Positions 35,146-44,127 are shown, counted from the first letter of the stretch. The stretch: 64,000 nucleotides of DNA from Fidelibacterota bacterium SCGC AAA160-B08 (GCA_000402755.1 AQSD01000005.1:1-64000), one strand, 5' to 3'. The notes: generated by a model from the letters alone, not told the origin. Program-made: numbers and translations.

Positions 35146-35822
35146 TGATACAATGTTGGGTCTGGGATGTTAGACATATTAAATCCTTTTCTTCTTAAGA
35201 TGCAGGCATCGCATTCTCCGCAAGCTAGTCCTAAACTAGATGGATCGTAACAAGAATGAGTCTCCTTATAAGAAACTCCTAGCTGACTGCCTTTTAAGAT
35301 AATTTCTGACTTAGTCATATCAATCAGAGGTGTATGAATCGTAATCTTTTGATCTCCTTGAGTAAATTTTGTCGCTAGGTTTGCCATATTCTGAAATGCA
35401 CTTATATATTCAGGTCTGCAATCTGGATATCCACTATAATCCAATGCATTCACACCAATAAAAATATCATAAATATCATTTACTTCTGCATATGCTAATG
35501 CATAAGACAAAAAGATGGTATTGCGAACAGGTACATAGGTGACAGGAATATCATTTCCGATATCTTGATTTTTAGGAACAGCAATATCACTAGTTAAGGC
35601 GGAATGACCAAATTGCTCAAGATCTATAGTAATCGTTTTAAATGTATGTACAGCATTTTTCTTTGCAATTAACTCGGCAGATTGAAGCTCAAACTTATGT
35701 CTTTGTCCATAATCGAAAGATAATGCACATATTTCAAACTCTTTTTTTGCAATAGCTAGTACTGTCGTCGAATCTAATCCTCCGCTTAAGAGTACGATAC
35801 ATTTTGATTTTGATAAACTCAT
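35142..35822 (-). CDS. queC: 7-cyano-7-deazaguanine synthase QueC
   Basis: This 226-residue ATP-dependent enzyme converts carboxydeazaguanine and ammonia to preQ0. The PP-loop SGGLDST is at 13-19, and a zinc-binding cysteine set lies at Cys191, Cys201, Cys204 and Cys207. It starts three bases after the carboxylate-amine ligase stop, leaving no room for a preQ1 riboswitch or an own promoter, so the operon promoter is further upstream. Confidence 0.95.
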   Translation of the reverse strand: MSLSKSKCIVLLSGGLDSTTVLAIAKKEFEICALSFDYGQRHKFELQSAELIAKKNAVHTFKTITIDLEQFGHSALTSDIAVPKNQDIGNDIPVTYVPVRNTIFLSYALAYAEVNDIYDIFIGVNALDYSGYPDCRPEYISAFQNMANLATKFTQGDQKITIHTPLIDMTKSEIILKGSQLGVSYKETHSCYDPSSLGLACGECDACILRRKGFNMSNIPDPTLYQ

Positions 35823-35825
35823 ATC

Positions 35826-36929
35826 CTAGCAGCTTTCAAGTGTTTCTTTGGCAAGCATATCAACTACTTTTTTTAAATCTTTTGTTTCTTCATACATTTT
35901 TAGCTGTCGATCTGCACTGGTACCATTTTCTAGCATTGTATGAATATATTGGATCTCTTTTTCTGTGCCTAATTCTTCTGCGCTTTCTTTTACTACTTCA
36001 AGTAATTCATCAAACAATATCTTTGTATCTGTTTCTTTCACCGCACCTAAATCAATCATTTTTCCATCAACACCATGTCGCATTGCTCTCCATTTATTCT
36101 CTGAAATAAGAGATTGTCTATAATTTCTCCAACTAATATTGCGTTTACGATTACGAATCATGGTTGCAGCAAGAGCCTGAATTAAAGCAGCAATTGCTAT
36201 GACTTCATCTACCTTTGTTGTTGAGTCGCACATTCTAAATTCTAGTGTTGGAAATTTATCGTGTGGCCTTATATCCCACCAAATTTTAGAGGGAGTATCA
36301 ATAGAATTGGTTGTTATTAATTGATTAACAAATTCATCATATGATTTTGCGGAATCAAATGTTTCTGGTGGCCCTGTTCGTGGTAAATCTTCAAACACAA
36401 TTCCTCGATATGATTTAAAGCCCGTATCTTGTCCCTGCCAAAAAGGCGAAGAGCTGGATAAGCTCATTATATGAGGAATAAAATATCTCATTTGATTCAT
36501 TACATCTATTCTAAGATCTCTATCTGGGATACCTATGTGAACATGCATACCAAAAATCAATAATCTTTTTGCTACATACTGCATACTATCATAAAGACCG
36601 TGATAACGTTCTTTATCTGTAAGGGCCTGGTCTTTCCAATGTGAATAAGGGTGTGTTCCTGCAGCAATAATTTTACAATTATTTTCTTCAGCATAATTTG
36701 ATGCTAATCGCCTTAAGCGAATGATCTCATGCCTCATTTCTTTAATATTCTTACAAACCTTACTCGTTACTTCTAACTGTGACTTTAGAAACTCAGGAAC
36801 GATACTATCTTTGATTAGCATTGCATCACGTTCTAAAAATTCAGCAATATAAGATGTCAGTTCGCCCGTCGCTGGATCGATGACTTGATATTCTTCTTCA
36901 ATCCCAACTGTTAATTTTTTTATATCCAT
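35826..36929 (-). CDS. Carboxylate-amine ligase, YbdK/GCS2 family
   Basis: This 367-residue protein belongs to the glutamate-cysteine ligase type 2-like family: TVGIEEEYQVID at the start, HVHIGIPDRDLR, RMCDSTTKVDE and WRAMRHGVDGKMI. Members ligate an amine to a carboxylate with ATP; YbdK-type proteins have weak gamma-glutamylcysteine ligase activity. An in-frame ATG 23 codons upstream (36998) would overlap the divergent glycosyltransferase; the start at 36929 begins exactly at the family N-terminus. It heads the queuosine operon. Glutathione synthase is not in the window, so the true substrate is open. Confidence 0.85.
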   Translation of the reverse strand: MDIKKLTVGIEEEYQVIDPATGELTSYIAEFLERDAMLIKDSIVPEFLKSQLEVTSKVCKNIKEMRHEIIRLRRLASNYAEENNCKIIAAGTHPYSHWKDQALTDKERYHGLYDSMQYVAKRLLIFGMHVHIGIPDRDLRIDVMNQMRYFIPHIMSLSSSSPFWQGQDTGFKSYRGIVFEDLPRTGPPETFDSAKSYDEFVNQLITTNSIDTPSKIWWDIRPHDKFPTLEFRMCDSTTKVDEVIAIAALIQALAATMIRNRKRNISWRNYRQSLISENKWRAMRHGVDGKMIDLGAVKETDTKILFDELLEVVKESAEELGTEKEIQYIHTMLENGTSADRQLKMYEETKDLKKVVDMLAKETLESC

Positions 36930-36988
36930 AACTATATCTAATTTAAAAAAAAATAGCTTATAAGACCGATGATAAATAATTTTAGGAA

Positions 36989-37801
36989 ATGCAGTCAACT
37001 TCTATCATTCTCTCTACATACAACAAGCCTGACTTTATAAAGAAGGTTTTAACAGCATATAACTGTCAAGAATATAAAGATTTTGATATTATTATTGCTG
37101 ATGATGGATCTGCCAAAGAGACAAAAAACATTATAGAACATTTTAAGAATGCTACCAATCTTGATATAAACCATATATGGCATGAAGATGATGGGTTTCA
37201 AAAAAGTGTTATACTCAATAAAGCAATTCAAGCAAGCAAGAGCGACTATCTCATATTTAGCGATGGAGATTGCATCCCAAATCAATCATTTGTTCAAACC
37301 CATATAAATTTAGCAGCGCAGGGTTATTTTTTATCAGGAGGGCACTTTCCATTGAGTTCTTCTGTATCTAAGCTTATTACAGAAAATAACATTACATCTC
37401 AACAATGCTTTAATAAAACATTTCTATTATCAAGCGGACAAATGTTATCTAAAAATTATTTAAAACTATTACGAACAGATCTATTAAGTATGTCTCTAGA
37501 TAAAATAACTCCAACTAAACCTACCTTTAATGGGAATAATACTTCTGCATGGCGTAAAGATATTATAAAAGTAAATGGTTTTGATGAGCGCATGCAGTAT
37601 GGAGGCTTAGATTGCGAAATAGGAGATAGACTTAATAATATAGGTATAAAATCTAAACAAATTCGTCATAGGTCAGCTTGCTTACATCTCTATCATGACA
37701 GGCCTTATAAAAATAATATCTCCATAGAAAAAAATCGTCAAATTAGACAAGAAACTACTGCCAATAAAAGTACCTATACTTCATTTGGGATGAACAAATA
37801 G
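36989..37801 (+). CDS. GT2-family glycosyltransferase with galactosyltransferase-like C-terminal domain
   Basis: This 270-residue enzyme has a GT-A fold: STYNKPDF at 9-16, ADDGS at 37-41, and the DGD metal site at 92-94. The second part, with GNNTSAWRKDIIKVNGFDER and GGLDCEIGDRL, is the Glyco_transf_7C acceptor-site domain found in chondroitin-type synthases. It probably adds a sugar during envelope glycan synthesis. It heads a plus-strand set of four sugar or glycerol-phosphate genes. Confidence 0.87.
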   Translation: MQSTSIILSTYNKPDFIKKVLTAYNCQEYKDFDIIIADDGSAKETKNIIEHFKNATNLDINHIWHEDDGFQKSVILNKAIQASKSDYLIFSDGDCIPNQSFVQTHINLAAQGYFLSGGHFPLSSSVSKLITENNITSQQCFNKTFLLSSGQMLSKNYLKLLRTDLLSMSLDKITPTKPTFNGNNTSAWRKDIIKVNGFDERMQYGGLDCEIGDRLNNIGIKSKQIRHRSACLHLYHDRPYKNNISIEKNRQIRQETTANKSTYTSFGMNK

Positions 37802-37805
37802 CTTT

Positions 37806-38888
37806 ATGAAAAATAATAACATATCTGTTCTTTTTGATGTTCAAGAACTCTATTACTTACCTCAATATCTCCCTGTTTATCATGAATTATTGAAACGAAA
37901 AAAAGGTAATGCAATATTTGTATTTCATCATGGAAAATTTGATACAATAATAGAAAATATTATTAAATCAGAAAATCTAAATCATATATGGGTAGAGAAT
38001 AAAATACAGGCAAATGAATTCTATCAAAGCAAAAAGGCTGATTGGATATTTTTTGGCAATACATTTCCCTTTCTTGATCAACTTCATCAAGTAAGTAAGT
38101 CTATTCAACTTGGTCATGGTGTTGGTCCAAAATCAAGCTATTATACAAAATCAGAGACTCCAAATACGGTGCGATTTGTCGAGGGAGAATATAGAACAAA
38201 TCGTCTTAGAGATATGTACCCTGATAATAATTTTGTAAATGTAGGATTCTCAAAGTTAGATCCAATTTTTAACGGTGATATAACTGGATTAGACTTAAAT
38301 ATCTTAAATCTAGATCCAATAAAGAAAACGATGGTATATGCCCCCACCTTCTATCCTAGCAGTATTGAAAGATTTCCAAAAGATTTTCCGCAAGATTTTT
38401 CAGATCTTAATATAATAATCAAGCCACATTATTTCTCGCTAAGTAAGGATAAGTATAAAAAACAACGTGAACTTCTTGAGTGTTGGTCTGATTATGACAA
38501 TGTCTATGTAGCTCAAGTAGATGATTATTCTCTTGTTCCTTTTATGGCAACAGCTGATCTGCTTATGAGCGATGCTTCCTCGGCAATTATTGAATTTGCT
38601 GCTTTAGATAAGCCAGTAATATGGTGTAATTTTTTAAAATTACGTTGGAATTATAGAGGAATTTTTTCTTATCGATTAAAAAAACGTATGGATAAAGATT
38701 ATAATGAGTATTCTAAAATAGCCGTTCGCTCGGATTCATATGAAGCGCTAAAAAAGAATGTTAAAGAACAGCTATTGAATCCTGGAGCTCTATCAAAAGA
38801 TCGATTGCATTATGCAAAGAAGTTAGTAGGATCTTTGGACGGAGCGGCGAGCAAAAGAATAATAGATTATTTATTAGAAAATAAATAA
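37806..38888 (+). CDS. CDP-glycerol glycerophosphotransferase-like protein (TagB/TagF type)
   Basis: This 360-residue protein has the CDP-glycerol glycerophosphotransferase fold: LGHGVGPKSSYY, IIKPHYFSLSKDKYK and DLLMSDASSAIIEFAALDKP, where His and Ser-Asp residues are the known active-site features. Relatives make teichoic acid polymers in Gram-positive bacteria or add glycerol phosphate to glycans in Gram-negative ones. The next gene encodes a matching cytidylyltransferase. Product unknown. Confidence 0.85.
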   Translation: MKNNNISVLFDVQELYYLPQYLPVYHELLKRKKGNAIFVFHHGKFDTIIENIIKSENLNHIWVENKIQANEFYQSKKADWIFFGNTFPFLDQLHQVSKSIQLGHGVGPKSSYYTKSETPNTVRFVEGEYRTNRLRDMYPDNNFVNVGFSKLDPIFNGDITGLDLNILNLDPIKKTMVYAPTFYPSSIERFPKDFPQDFSDLNIIIKPHYFSLSKDKYKKQRELLECWSDYDNVYVAQVDDYSLVPFMATADLLMSDASSAIIEFAALDKPVIWCNFLKLRWNYRGIFSYRLKKRMDKDYNEYSKIAVRSDSYEALKKNVKEQLLNPGALSKDRLHYAKKLVGSLDGAASKRIIDYLLENK

Positions 38889-38903
38889 GTATTTTATATA
38901 GCA

Positions 38904-39317
38904 ATGAAAAAAATTGGTTACACAACTGGCGTCTTTGATTTATTTCATATTGGACATCTTAACATATTAAAACGTGCTAGGTTAGAATGTGACTATCTTA
39001 TTGTTGGTATTACTAGTGACGAACTTTCCTTGTCCGCTAAAAATCAAAAACCAGTCATTCCATTTCAAGAAAGAATGGAAATTGTTGGGTCTATCAAGTT
39101 TGTAGATGAAGTAGTTCCACAAACCAACTATGATAAAATGGAAGCATGGAATAACCTAAAGTTTGACATGATGTTTGTTGGTGATGACTGGAAAGGAACT
39201 GACCAATGGAATATCATAGAAAAAGATTTCAATCAATATGGTGTTGAAATTATCTATTTCCCCTATACATCTCACACCTCTAGTACAATCCTAAGAAATA
39301 TCTTAGATAAATTATAG
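38904..39317 (+). CDS. Glycerol-3-phosphate cytidylyltransferase-like enzyme
   Basis: This 137-residue nucleotidyltransferase has the HxGH-type motif as TGVFDLFHIGHL (about 8-19), DEVVPQTNYDKMEAW and GDDWKGTDQW, and SHTSSTILRN in place of the RTxGISTT signature. It most resembles TagD-type glycerol-3-phosphate cytidylyltransferases, which make CDP-glycerol; ethanolamine- or sugar-phosphate activation is also possible. It follows the glycerophosphotransferase-like gene by 15 bases. Confidence 0.85.
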   Translation: MKKIGYTTGVFDLFHIGHLNILKRARLECDYLIVGITSDELSLSAKNQKPVIPFQERMEIVGSIKFVDEVVPQTNYDKMEAWNNLKFDMMFVGDDWKGTDQWNIIEKDFNQYGVEIIYFPYTSHTSSTILRNILDKL

Positions 39318-39347
39318 TTCCACTATAATTAATTCTTAATTTTATAG

Positions 39348-40370
39348 ATGAATATTTTATACGGAATAGCTGCAACTGGCAATGGCCATATTAGCCGATC
39401 TAGAATTATCGTAAACGCTCTCAAAAAAAGGGGTCATTCAGTAAATGTTATCCTAAGCGGTAGAGAAGAAAAAGACTTTTTTGATATAGATGAACTCAAA
39501 CCATTTCAGATTAAAAAAGGATTTACGTTTGTTAGCAACAACGGAAAATTGAGCTATATCAAAACTGTACTGAATTCTCATCCAATAGAATTCTTAAATG
39601 ATGTAAGATCTATAGATAATACATACGACCTTGTCATCACTGATTTTGACCCTATAAGCGCTTACGTTGCTAAAAAATATAAAATACCATGCATGGGAAT
39701 AGGTCATCAATATTCATTCTATAAAAATATCCCTATGACAAAGAAAATGAAGTTTGCTAGCATGTTTTTTCCAAAAATATATGCTCCTGTAAATTTTACT
39801 ATTCCTTTTCATTTTTATCATTTTAATGAATCAATCCTTCCTCCATTTATCGATCCTATGTTTTATAAACACATAGATTCAGACCAAATGAATCAAGATA
39901 TCTTAGTTTACTTACCCTGGGAAAATTTAGATGACATGATTACTATATTAAAGACTATATCAAAAGAATTTATAGTGTATGCAAAAATTGAATCGATCCA
40001 AAGAATTGACAATATCACCTTGAAACCCTTTTCAAATGTAGCTTTTAAACAAGATTTAATGCGATGCCATTCTCTAATTACTAATGCTGGATTTCAACTA
40101 ATATCAGAAGCACTTTTTTTAGGAAAACCAATACTATGTAAAGCGCAAAAAGGACAACCTGAGCAAGAACATAACGCTAAAATACTTCATGATCTCCAGT
40201 ATGCTACGGTAACAAAAGAGATTAATATGGAAATCATTAAAGATTGGATTAATAACAGTAAAAAGACTAAAATAGATTTTTCAGATCCAACAGATTTAAT
40301 AATAGATATCATTGAAAATAGAGAGAAGGATTTTTCAAATAAAATTAATGCGTTATGGAAAGTAAAGTAA
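39348..40370 (+). CDS. Glycosyltransferase of the MurG/GT28-like (MJ1255) family
   Basis: This 340-residue protein has a GT-B fold. Its start MNILYGIAATGNGHISRSR is the TIGR00661/MJ1255-type signature, with a nucleotide-sugar region NAGFQLISEALFLGKPIL and GQPEQEHNAKIL near 260-290. Donor and acceptor are unknown. It overlaps rlmN by 16 bases, so the glycan genes and rlmN are coupled. Confidence 0.82.
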   Translation: MNILYGIAATGNGHISRSRIIVNALKKRGHSVNVILSGREEKDFFDIDELKPFQIKKGFTFVSNNGKLSYIKTVLNSHPIEFLNDVRSIDNTYDLVITDFDPISAYVAKKYKIPCMGIGHQYSFYKNIPMTKKMKFASMFFPKIYAPVNFTIPFHFYHFNESILPPFIDPMFYKHIDSDQMNQDILVYLPWENLDDMITILKTISKEFIVYAKIESIQRIDNITLKPFSNVAFKQDLMRCHSLITNAGFQLISEALFLGKPILCKAQKGQPEQEHNAKILHDLQYATVTKEINMEIIKDWINNSKKTKIDFSDPTDLIIDIIENREKDFSNKINALWKVK

Positions 40371-41446
40371 ACCTATTAGGCCGTTCACAAAAAAATCTAG
40401 AAGATTTTTTTGTAGGCATCAATGAGCCATCTTTTAGAGGAAAACAACTATTAAAATGGGTTCATCAAAAAGGTGAACTAGATTTTGACAATATGAGCAA
40501 TTTCAATAAAAAACTTAGAGAAAAGTTGAAAAAAATAGCTGTCTTGATTCCTCCTAAAGTAGAGAAAGTACTAGTATCTGAAGGAGGCACTAAAAAATAT
40601 CTCATTCAATTAGCTTCTGGATCATCAATAGAGATGGTAAGAATCCCTGAAAAGAAAAGAATGACGTTATGTATTTCTTCTCAAGCAGGTTGTGCTCTTC
40701 AATGTACATTCTGTGCTACAGGCGCACAAGGGTTTGAAAAGAATCTGACGGCTGATGAAATTATTGGCCAACTTTGGTTAGCAAATTTTCATGATAGAGA
40801 AGATACTCCAATTACTAATGTTGTATTTATGGGTATGGGAGAACCGCTTTTAAATTTTGAACCTGTTATTGAATCTGCTGAAATTATGAGAGATGAATCA
40901 GCATATTTTTTATCTAAAAAAAGGATCACTATCAGTACTTCTGGAATCGTACCTAAAATTAATGAACTAGCAGAAAGAACAGATGCTTCTCTTGCAATTT
41001 CACTACATGCTGCAGACAATGAACTCCGAGATATCATTGTACCCATTAATCAAAAATATCCTATTGATGAGTTACTTAATGCATGTAAACAATATTTAAT
41101 ATCACATGATGATAAAAGATATGTTACGATTGAATATATATTAATAGATGGTGTAAATGATTCCATGAATCATGCAAAAAATCTTGCAAAAATACTATCC
41201 GGTCTTGCATGTAAGATTAATCTTATTCCTTTTAATCCATTTGATGGTTGTGATTATAAGCGATCAAATAATAGAAATATTGAAGCTTTCAAAAAGCATT
41301 TATTTGATAAGGGATACATTACAACATTACGAATAACTAGAGGGGATGATATTGATGGAGCATGTGGACAACTTGTAGGAAATTTAAAGAAAGCTAAAAA
41401 AGCAACTCCGATTAAAAAAGTTATTCAGGCTCAAGCCGCAGCTTAG
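40355..41446 (+). CDS. rlmN: 23S rRNA/tRNA adenine C2-methyltransferase RlmN
   Basis: This 363-residue radical SAM enzyme methylates A2503 of 23S rRNA and A37 of some tRNAs. The cluster cysteines are Cys113, Cys117 and Cys120 (CALQCTFC), and the second catalytic Cys lies in GACGQLVGN near the C-terminus. The N-terminal FRGKQLLKWVHQKG stretch is also typical. The stop shares TTAG (41443-41446) with the convergent glutaredoxin-like gene. Confidence 0.95.
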   Translation: MESKVNLLGRSQKNLEDFFVGINEPSFRGKQLLKWVHQKGELDFDNMSNFNKKLREKLKKIAVLIPPKVEKVLVSEGGTKKYLIQLASGSSIEMVRIPEKKRMTLCISSQAGCALQCTFCATGAQGFEKNLTADEIIGQLWLANFHDREDTPITNVVFMGMGEPLLNFEPVIESAEIMRDESAYFLSKKRITISTSGIVPKINELAERTDASLAISLHAADNELRDIIVPINQKYPIDELLNACKQYLISHDDKRYVTIEYILIDGVNDSMNHAKNLAKILSGLACKINLIPFNPFDGCDYKRSNNRNIEAFKKHLFDKGYITTLRITRGDDIDGACGQLVGNLKKAKKATPIKKVIQAQAAA

Positions 41447-41757
41447 CTCTTATGGGTCTCAAAGTACTTCAATAAATCTTCAAATCCACCAATAGGCACA
41501 TCATTAACAACAATCTGAGGTACTGTCACGCCCTTAGTCATCTCTGCCATTTCTTCTCTACTAATATTATGCTCTTCAATATCTATATCGGTAAAAGAAA
41601 ATCCATTTTCTGTTAAAAATCTTTTTGCCATTTTACATGGACCACACCATGAAGCACTATAAATTTTAATTGTTGTATTGTCTGGTTTTAAAGTATTCAT
41701 GCAAGAATATAGCACCCAGATTATAAGAAAGAAAAAAATATTTTTATTTCTTATCAT
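41443..41757 (-). CDS. Lipoprotein-anchored glutaredoxin-like protein (CGPC)
   Basis: This 104-residue protein has a signal with lipobox VLYSC (Cys19), then a glutaredoxin fold: active-site CGPC at 38-41, cis-Pro at TVPQI (Pro80) and the glutathione-type GGFEDL at 90-95. CGPC is the thioredoxin-type motif. Glutaredoxins are normally cytosolic, so an exported lipid-anchored one is unusual; it could act on periplasmic thiols or on copper/heme proteins. The start lies 24 bases from a divergent 27-residue ORF. Confidence 0.8.
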   Translation of the reverse strand: MIRNKNIFFFLIIWVLYSCMNTLKPDNTTIKIYSASWCGPCKMAKRFLTENGFSFTDIDIEEHNISREEMAEMTKGVTVPQIVVNDVPIGGFEDLLKYFETHKS

Positions 41758-41781
41758 ATATAATAATAGCTAAAATACGCC

Positions 41782-41865
41782 ATGGAATTTGGAGTATACT
41801 ATTGGGGAATATTTGGAGCAGTAATACTATTTGTATTTCTAGTCTCTTTACTATTTAATCCCTAA
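41782..41865 (+). CDS. 27-residue membrane micro-protein
   Basis: A 27-codon ORF starts MEFGVYYWGIFGAVILFVFL and is one hydrophobic helix. It lies between the divergent glutaredoxin-like gene and a DUF5652 gene, 16 bases before the latter's start. No good ribosome site is visible ahead of it, so it is weakly supported. Confidence 0.35.
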   Translation: MEFGVYYWGIFGAVILFVFLVSLLFNP

Positions 41866-41881
41866 AGAAGGAAAATTTATT

Positions 41882-42112
41882 ATGGAATTAATACAATCAT
41901 TTGGACAATACTTAGTTGATAATCCAGCTGCAATGATTGCTGTATCTCTTTATCAGGGATTATGGTCAATGCTTGGGCTGTGGTTTGCAGCAAGAAATGA
42001 TCATAAGGTTTGGTTTGTTGTTATTGCAATGTCCAATACTATGGGATTAGTTGAAATCTTTTATCTAGCACGAAAAACAACATTTTTCAAAAATTTTAAT
42101 ATCAATGGGTAA
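41882..42112 (+). CDS. DUF5652-like small membrane protein
   Basis: This 76-residue protein has two helices: YQGLWSMLGLWFAARN and HKVWFVVIAMSNTMGLVEIFYLAR, the DUF5652 pattern. An AAGGA ribosome site at 41868-41872 is ten bases before the ATG. It overlaps the next lipoprotein gene by eight bases. Function unknown. Confidence 0.75.
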   Translation: MELIQSFGQYLVDNPAAMIAVSLYQGLWSMLGLWFAARNDHKVWFVVIAMSNTMGLVEIFYLARKTTFFKNFNING

Positions 42113-42311
42113 TAAACACTTTCCAACTGTTATCGCACTTATAATGCTAGTAGGAATGCTGGGATTGATGAGTAATTGTCAGGTTAAAACTGATATTCCA
42201 TTAGAATATAATGCTCCGACTGATAGCAGTGAGCATCTTGATGAGAATGGAGAGCCAATGAAAAAACGCATTGTATCCTATGAATTTCAACGAGACAACA
42301 AGAATCCTTGA
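42105..42311 (+). CDS. Small lipoprotein
   Basis: This 68-residue protein has a hydrophobic signal and a Cys at residue 25 (LMSNC), then an acidic, Asp/Glu/Ser-rich tail. No family recognised. It overlaps the DUF5652 start region by eight bases and its TGA overlaps the TTG of the next gene. Function unknown. Confidence 0.6.
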   Translation: MGNKHFPTVIALIMLVGMLGLMSNCQVKTDIPLEYNAPTDSSEHLDENGEPMKKRIVSYEFQRDNKNP

Positions 42312-43228
42312 GAAAAGTACTTTCGATTGGCGTTTCTCTTGCCTGTCTTTATATAGCATTTCAGCAGGTTGACTTAAATCAAATCTTTAGCGCTTTATCT
42401 ACTACAAATCTATCTTATGTTATAGCTGCTTTAATTATTACTAGCATCACATTCCTTATCAGATCTTTGCGATGGAAAACTCTGTTAAACTCTCCTAAAT
42501 CTCTTACCTTGCAGCATTATTCTTCCACAACACATATTGGATATTTTTTGAATAATATTTTTCCGTTTAGAGCCGGAGATATATTTCGAGCTAAACTATT
42601 ATCAAATCATGATAAAGATATTAAGCTTAGTTACTTAATTGGGAGTCTTGTAGGGGAAAAAATTATTGATCTTTGGATTATAGGATTATTCACTATCATA
42701 TTAATCCTACTAGGATATACTAATCTCTTTGGTGCGCAATTTATATTAGCGGTCATCGGAATATCCTTTGTGAGTTCGTTAATTATTTTTGGACGCCACA
42801 CCTTATCAAATAGACTGCTTATCATATTTCCATCTTTAACAAACTTCGTTAAAGGATATACATTAGTGTCTAATAACAAGGTTCGTTTAGGAGTTTGGTC
42901 TATATTGTTATGGATTAGTTTTGTAGCATATGTAGCCTTGTCGCTTAAGGCGATTGGAATTACGCTAACATTAGAGCAAGCTTTGGGCTTAACTATCGTG
43001 TCTAGTCTTGTCACTTCACTTCCCATAGCTCCTGCTGCAATTGGAACCTATCATTTAGCAGTCATTTATTGTCTACATAACTTATACGGGATTAACCTAG
43101 AGCTGGCACAAACAGGTGCTATTGTTATGCATAGTATTTTTCTTCTGTACAGTCTTATAGTAGGTTATATATATTTGGTATCTGAAAATCTAAATATTGG
43201 ATCAATAGTAAATGACAACAAAAACTAG
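42308..43228 (+). CDS. UPF0104/lysylphosphatidylglycerol synthase transmembrane-domain protein
   Basis: This 306-residue protein has about eight or nine helices. The family signature is present: LIIRSLRW-like TFLIRSLRWKTLL near 50-62, NNIFPFRAGDIFRAKLL, and YHLAVIYCLHNLYGI in the later part. These proteins are flippase-like in relatives (MprF membrane part, AglD). It starts at TTG overlapping the previous TGA (TTGA), and overlaps the DUF1295 gene by 17 bases. Substrate unknown. Confidence 0.85.
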   Translation: MRKVLSIGVSLACLYIAFQQVDLNQIFSALSTTNLSYVIAALIITSITFLIRSLRWKTLLNSPKSLTLQHYSSTTHIGYFLNNIFPFRAGDIFRAKLLSNHDKDIKLSYLIGSLVGEKIIDLWIIGLFTIILILLGYTNLFGAQFILAVIGISFVSSLIIFGRHTLSNRLLIIFPSLTNFVKGYTLVSNNKVRLGVWSILLWISFVAYVALSLKAIGITLTLEQALGLTIVSSLVTSLPIAPAAIGTYHLAVIYCLHNLYGINLELAQTGAIVMHSIFLLYSLIVGYIYLVSENLNIGSIVNDNKN

Positions 43229-44123
43229 AGGATTACTTACAGTATTACTGGCCTATACTATCGCTATAGGATTAGGAGCGCTATCTATTTTATACAATCT
43301 TCATCTTGGAGATATGTTACAAATCTTTATTGCTGACCTGATAGCAACATTTATAATTTATTGTTTCAGTGTTGCATATAAAAATTCTTCATTCTATGAT
43401 CCATACTGGTCTGTAATTCCTCCATTTATTCTATTATTTTGGATATGGAAACAAGACTTTATATTTACTGGAACAGTCAGTTTATTAATCTTTGCCATGC
43501 TATTTTGGTCCATACGCTTAACAACAAATTGGATAAAAACTTGGGAGGGATTACATCATGAAGATTGGCGTTATGTTGATATGAGAAAAAATCTAGGTAG
43601 CTCTTTTGAGTTTCTAGGTAACTTTGGTGGGATCCATTTCTTTCCAACATTAATTGTATTTTTCTGCTGTATGCCTATGGGAGTAACTCTTCAATTACAA
43701 GAATTTATTCCTGATACAAACATGCAAGCATATGCTGGATTTTTTATTTGCATTTTAGGTGTTTTATATGAAATTATTTCTGACGCACAACTACATCGCT
43801 TCAGAGAAGAAAATCCTCATCAAAAAGGTATTATAGAAACAGGATTATGGAATTATTCAAGGCATCCAAATTATTATGGTGAGATCTTATTTTGGTGGGG
43901 AATATTTTTATTCGGTAATTCATACCTATCACAAACTGAGGGACTTGGATTGAGCTATTTAATTCTGGCTCCTATTGCAATGACATTAATGTTTTGGTAT
44001 GCTAGTATTCCTTGGATTGAAATTAAAATTCTTCGTACAAGGCCCGCATATAAAGATTATCAAAAAAGGGTTCATATTTTATTTCCAGAAATCACTATAT
44101 TAAAACGCTTAATTAAGAAATAA
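43212..44123 (+). CDS. DUF1295-family membrane enzyme (first of two)
   Basis: This 303-residue protein belongs to the DUF1295 family, related to steroid 5-alpha reductases and isoprenylcysteine methyltransferases. The C-terminal motif GLWNYSRHPNYYGEILFWWG is the NADPH- or SAM-type active-site signature. About eight helices. Substrate unknown. A second copy at 53515-54429 belongs to a fatty-acid-like set, while this one lies after a flippase-like gene. It overlaps the flippase gene by 17 bases. Confidence 0.85.
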   Translation: MTTKTRGLLTVLLAYTIAIGLGALSILYNLHLGDMLQIFIADLIATFIIYCFSVAYKNSSFYDPYWSVIPPFILLFWIWKQDFIFTGTVSLLIFAMLFWSIRLTTNWIKTWEGLHHEDWRYVDMRKNLGSSFEFLGNFGGIHFFPTLIVFFCCMPMGVTLQLQEFIPDTNMQAYAGFFICILGVLYEIISDAQLHRFREENPHQKGIIETGLWNYSRHPNYYGEILFWWGIFLFGNSYLSQTEGLGLSYLILAPIAMTLMFWYASIPWIEIKILRTRPAYKDYQKRVHILFPEITILKRLIKK

Positions 44124-44127
44124 AAAA

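Noticed and set aside
35823..36988. Possible preQ1 riboswitch for the que genes
   Set aside because: queC starts three bases after the ligase stop and the 59 bases ahead of the ligase start show no preQ1 fold.
36930..36998. Longer N-terminus for the carboxylate-amine ligase
   Set aside because: It would overlap the divergent glycosyltransferase start and adds residues not found in the family.
36989..40370. Recent horizontal transfer of the glycan genes
   Set aside because: By eye the base composition and gene spacing are like the neighbours, and no att site or mobile gene is near.
42631..43026. 131-codon open frame on the minus strand
   Set aside because: It lies wholly inside the flippase-like gene on the other strand and has no ribosome site, signal or family pattern.
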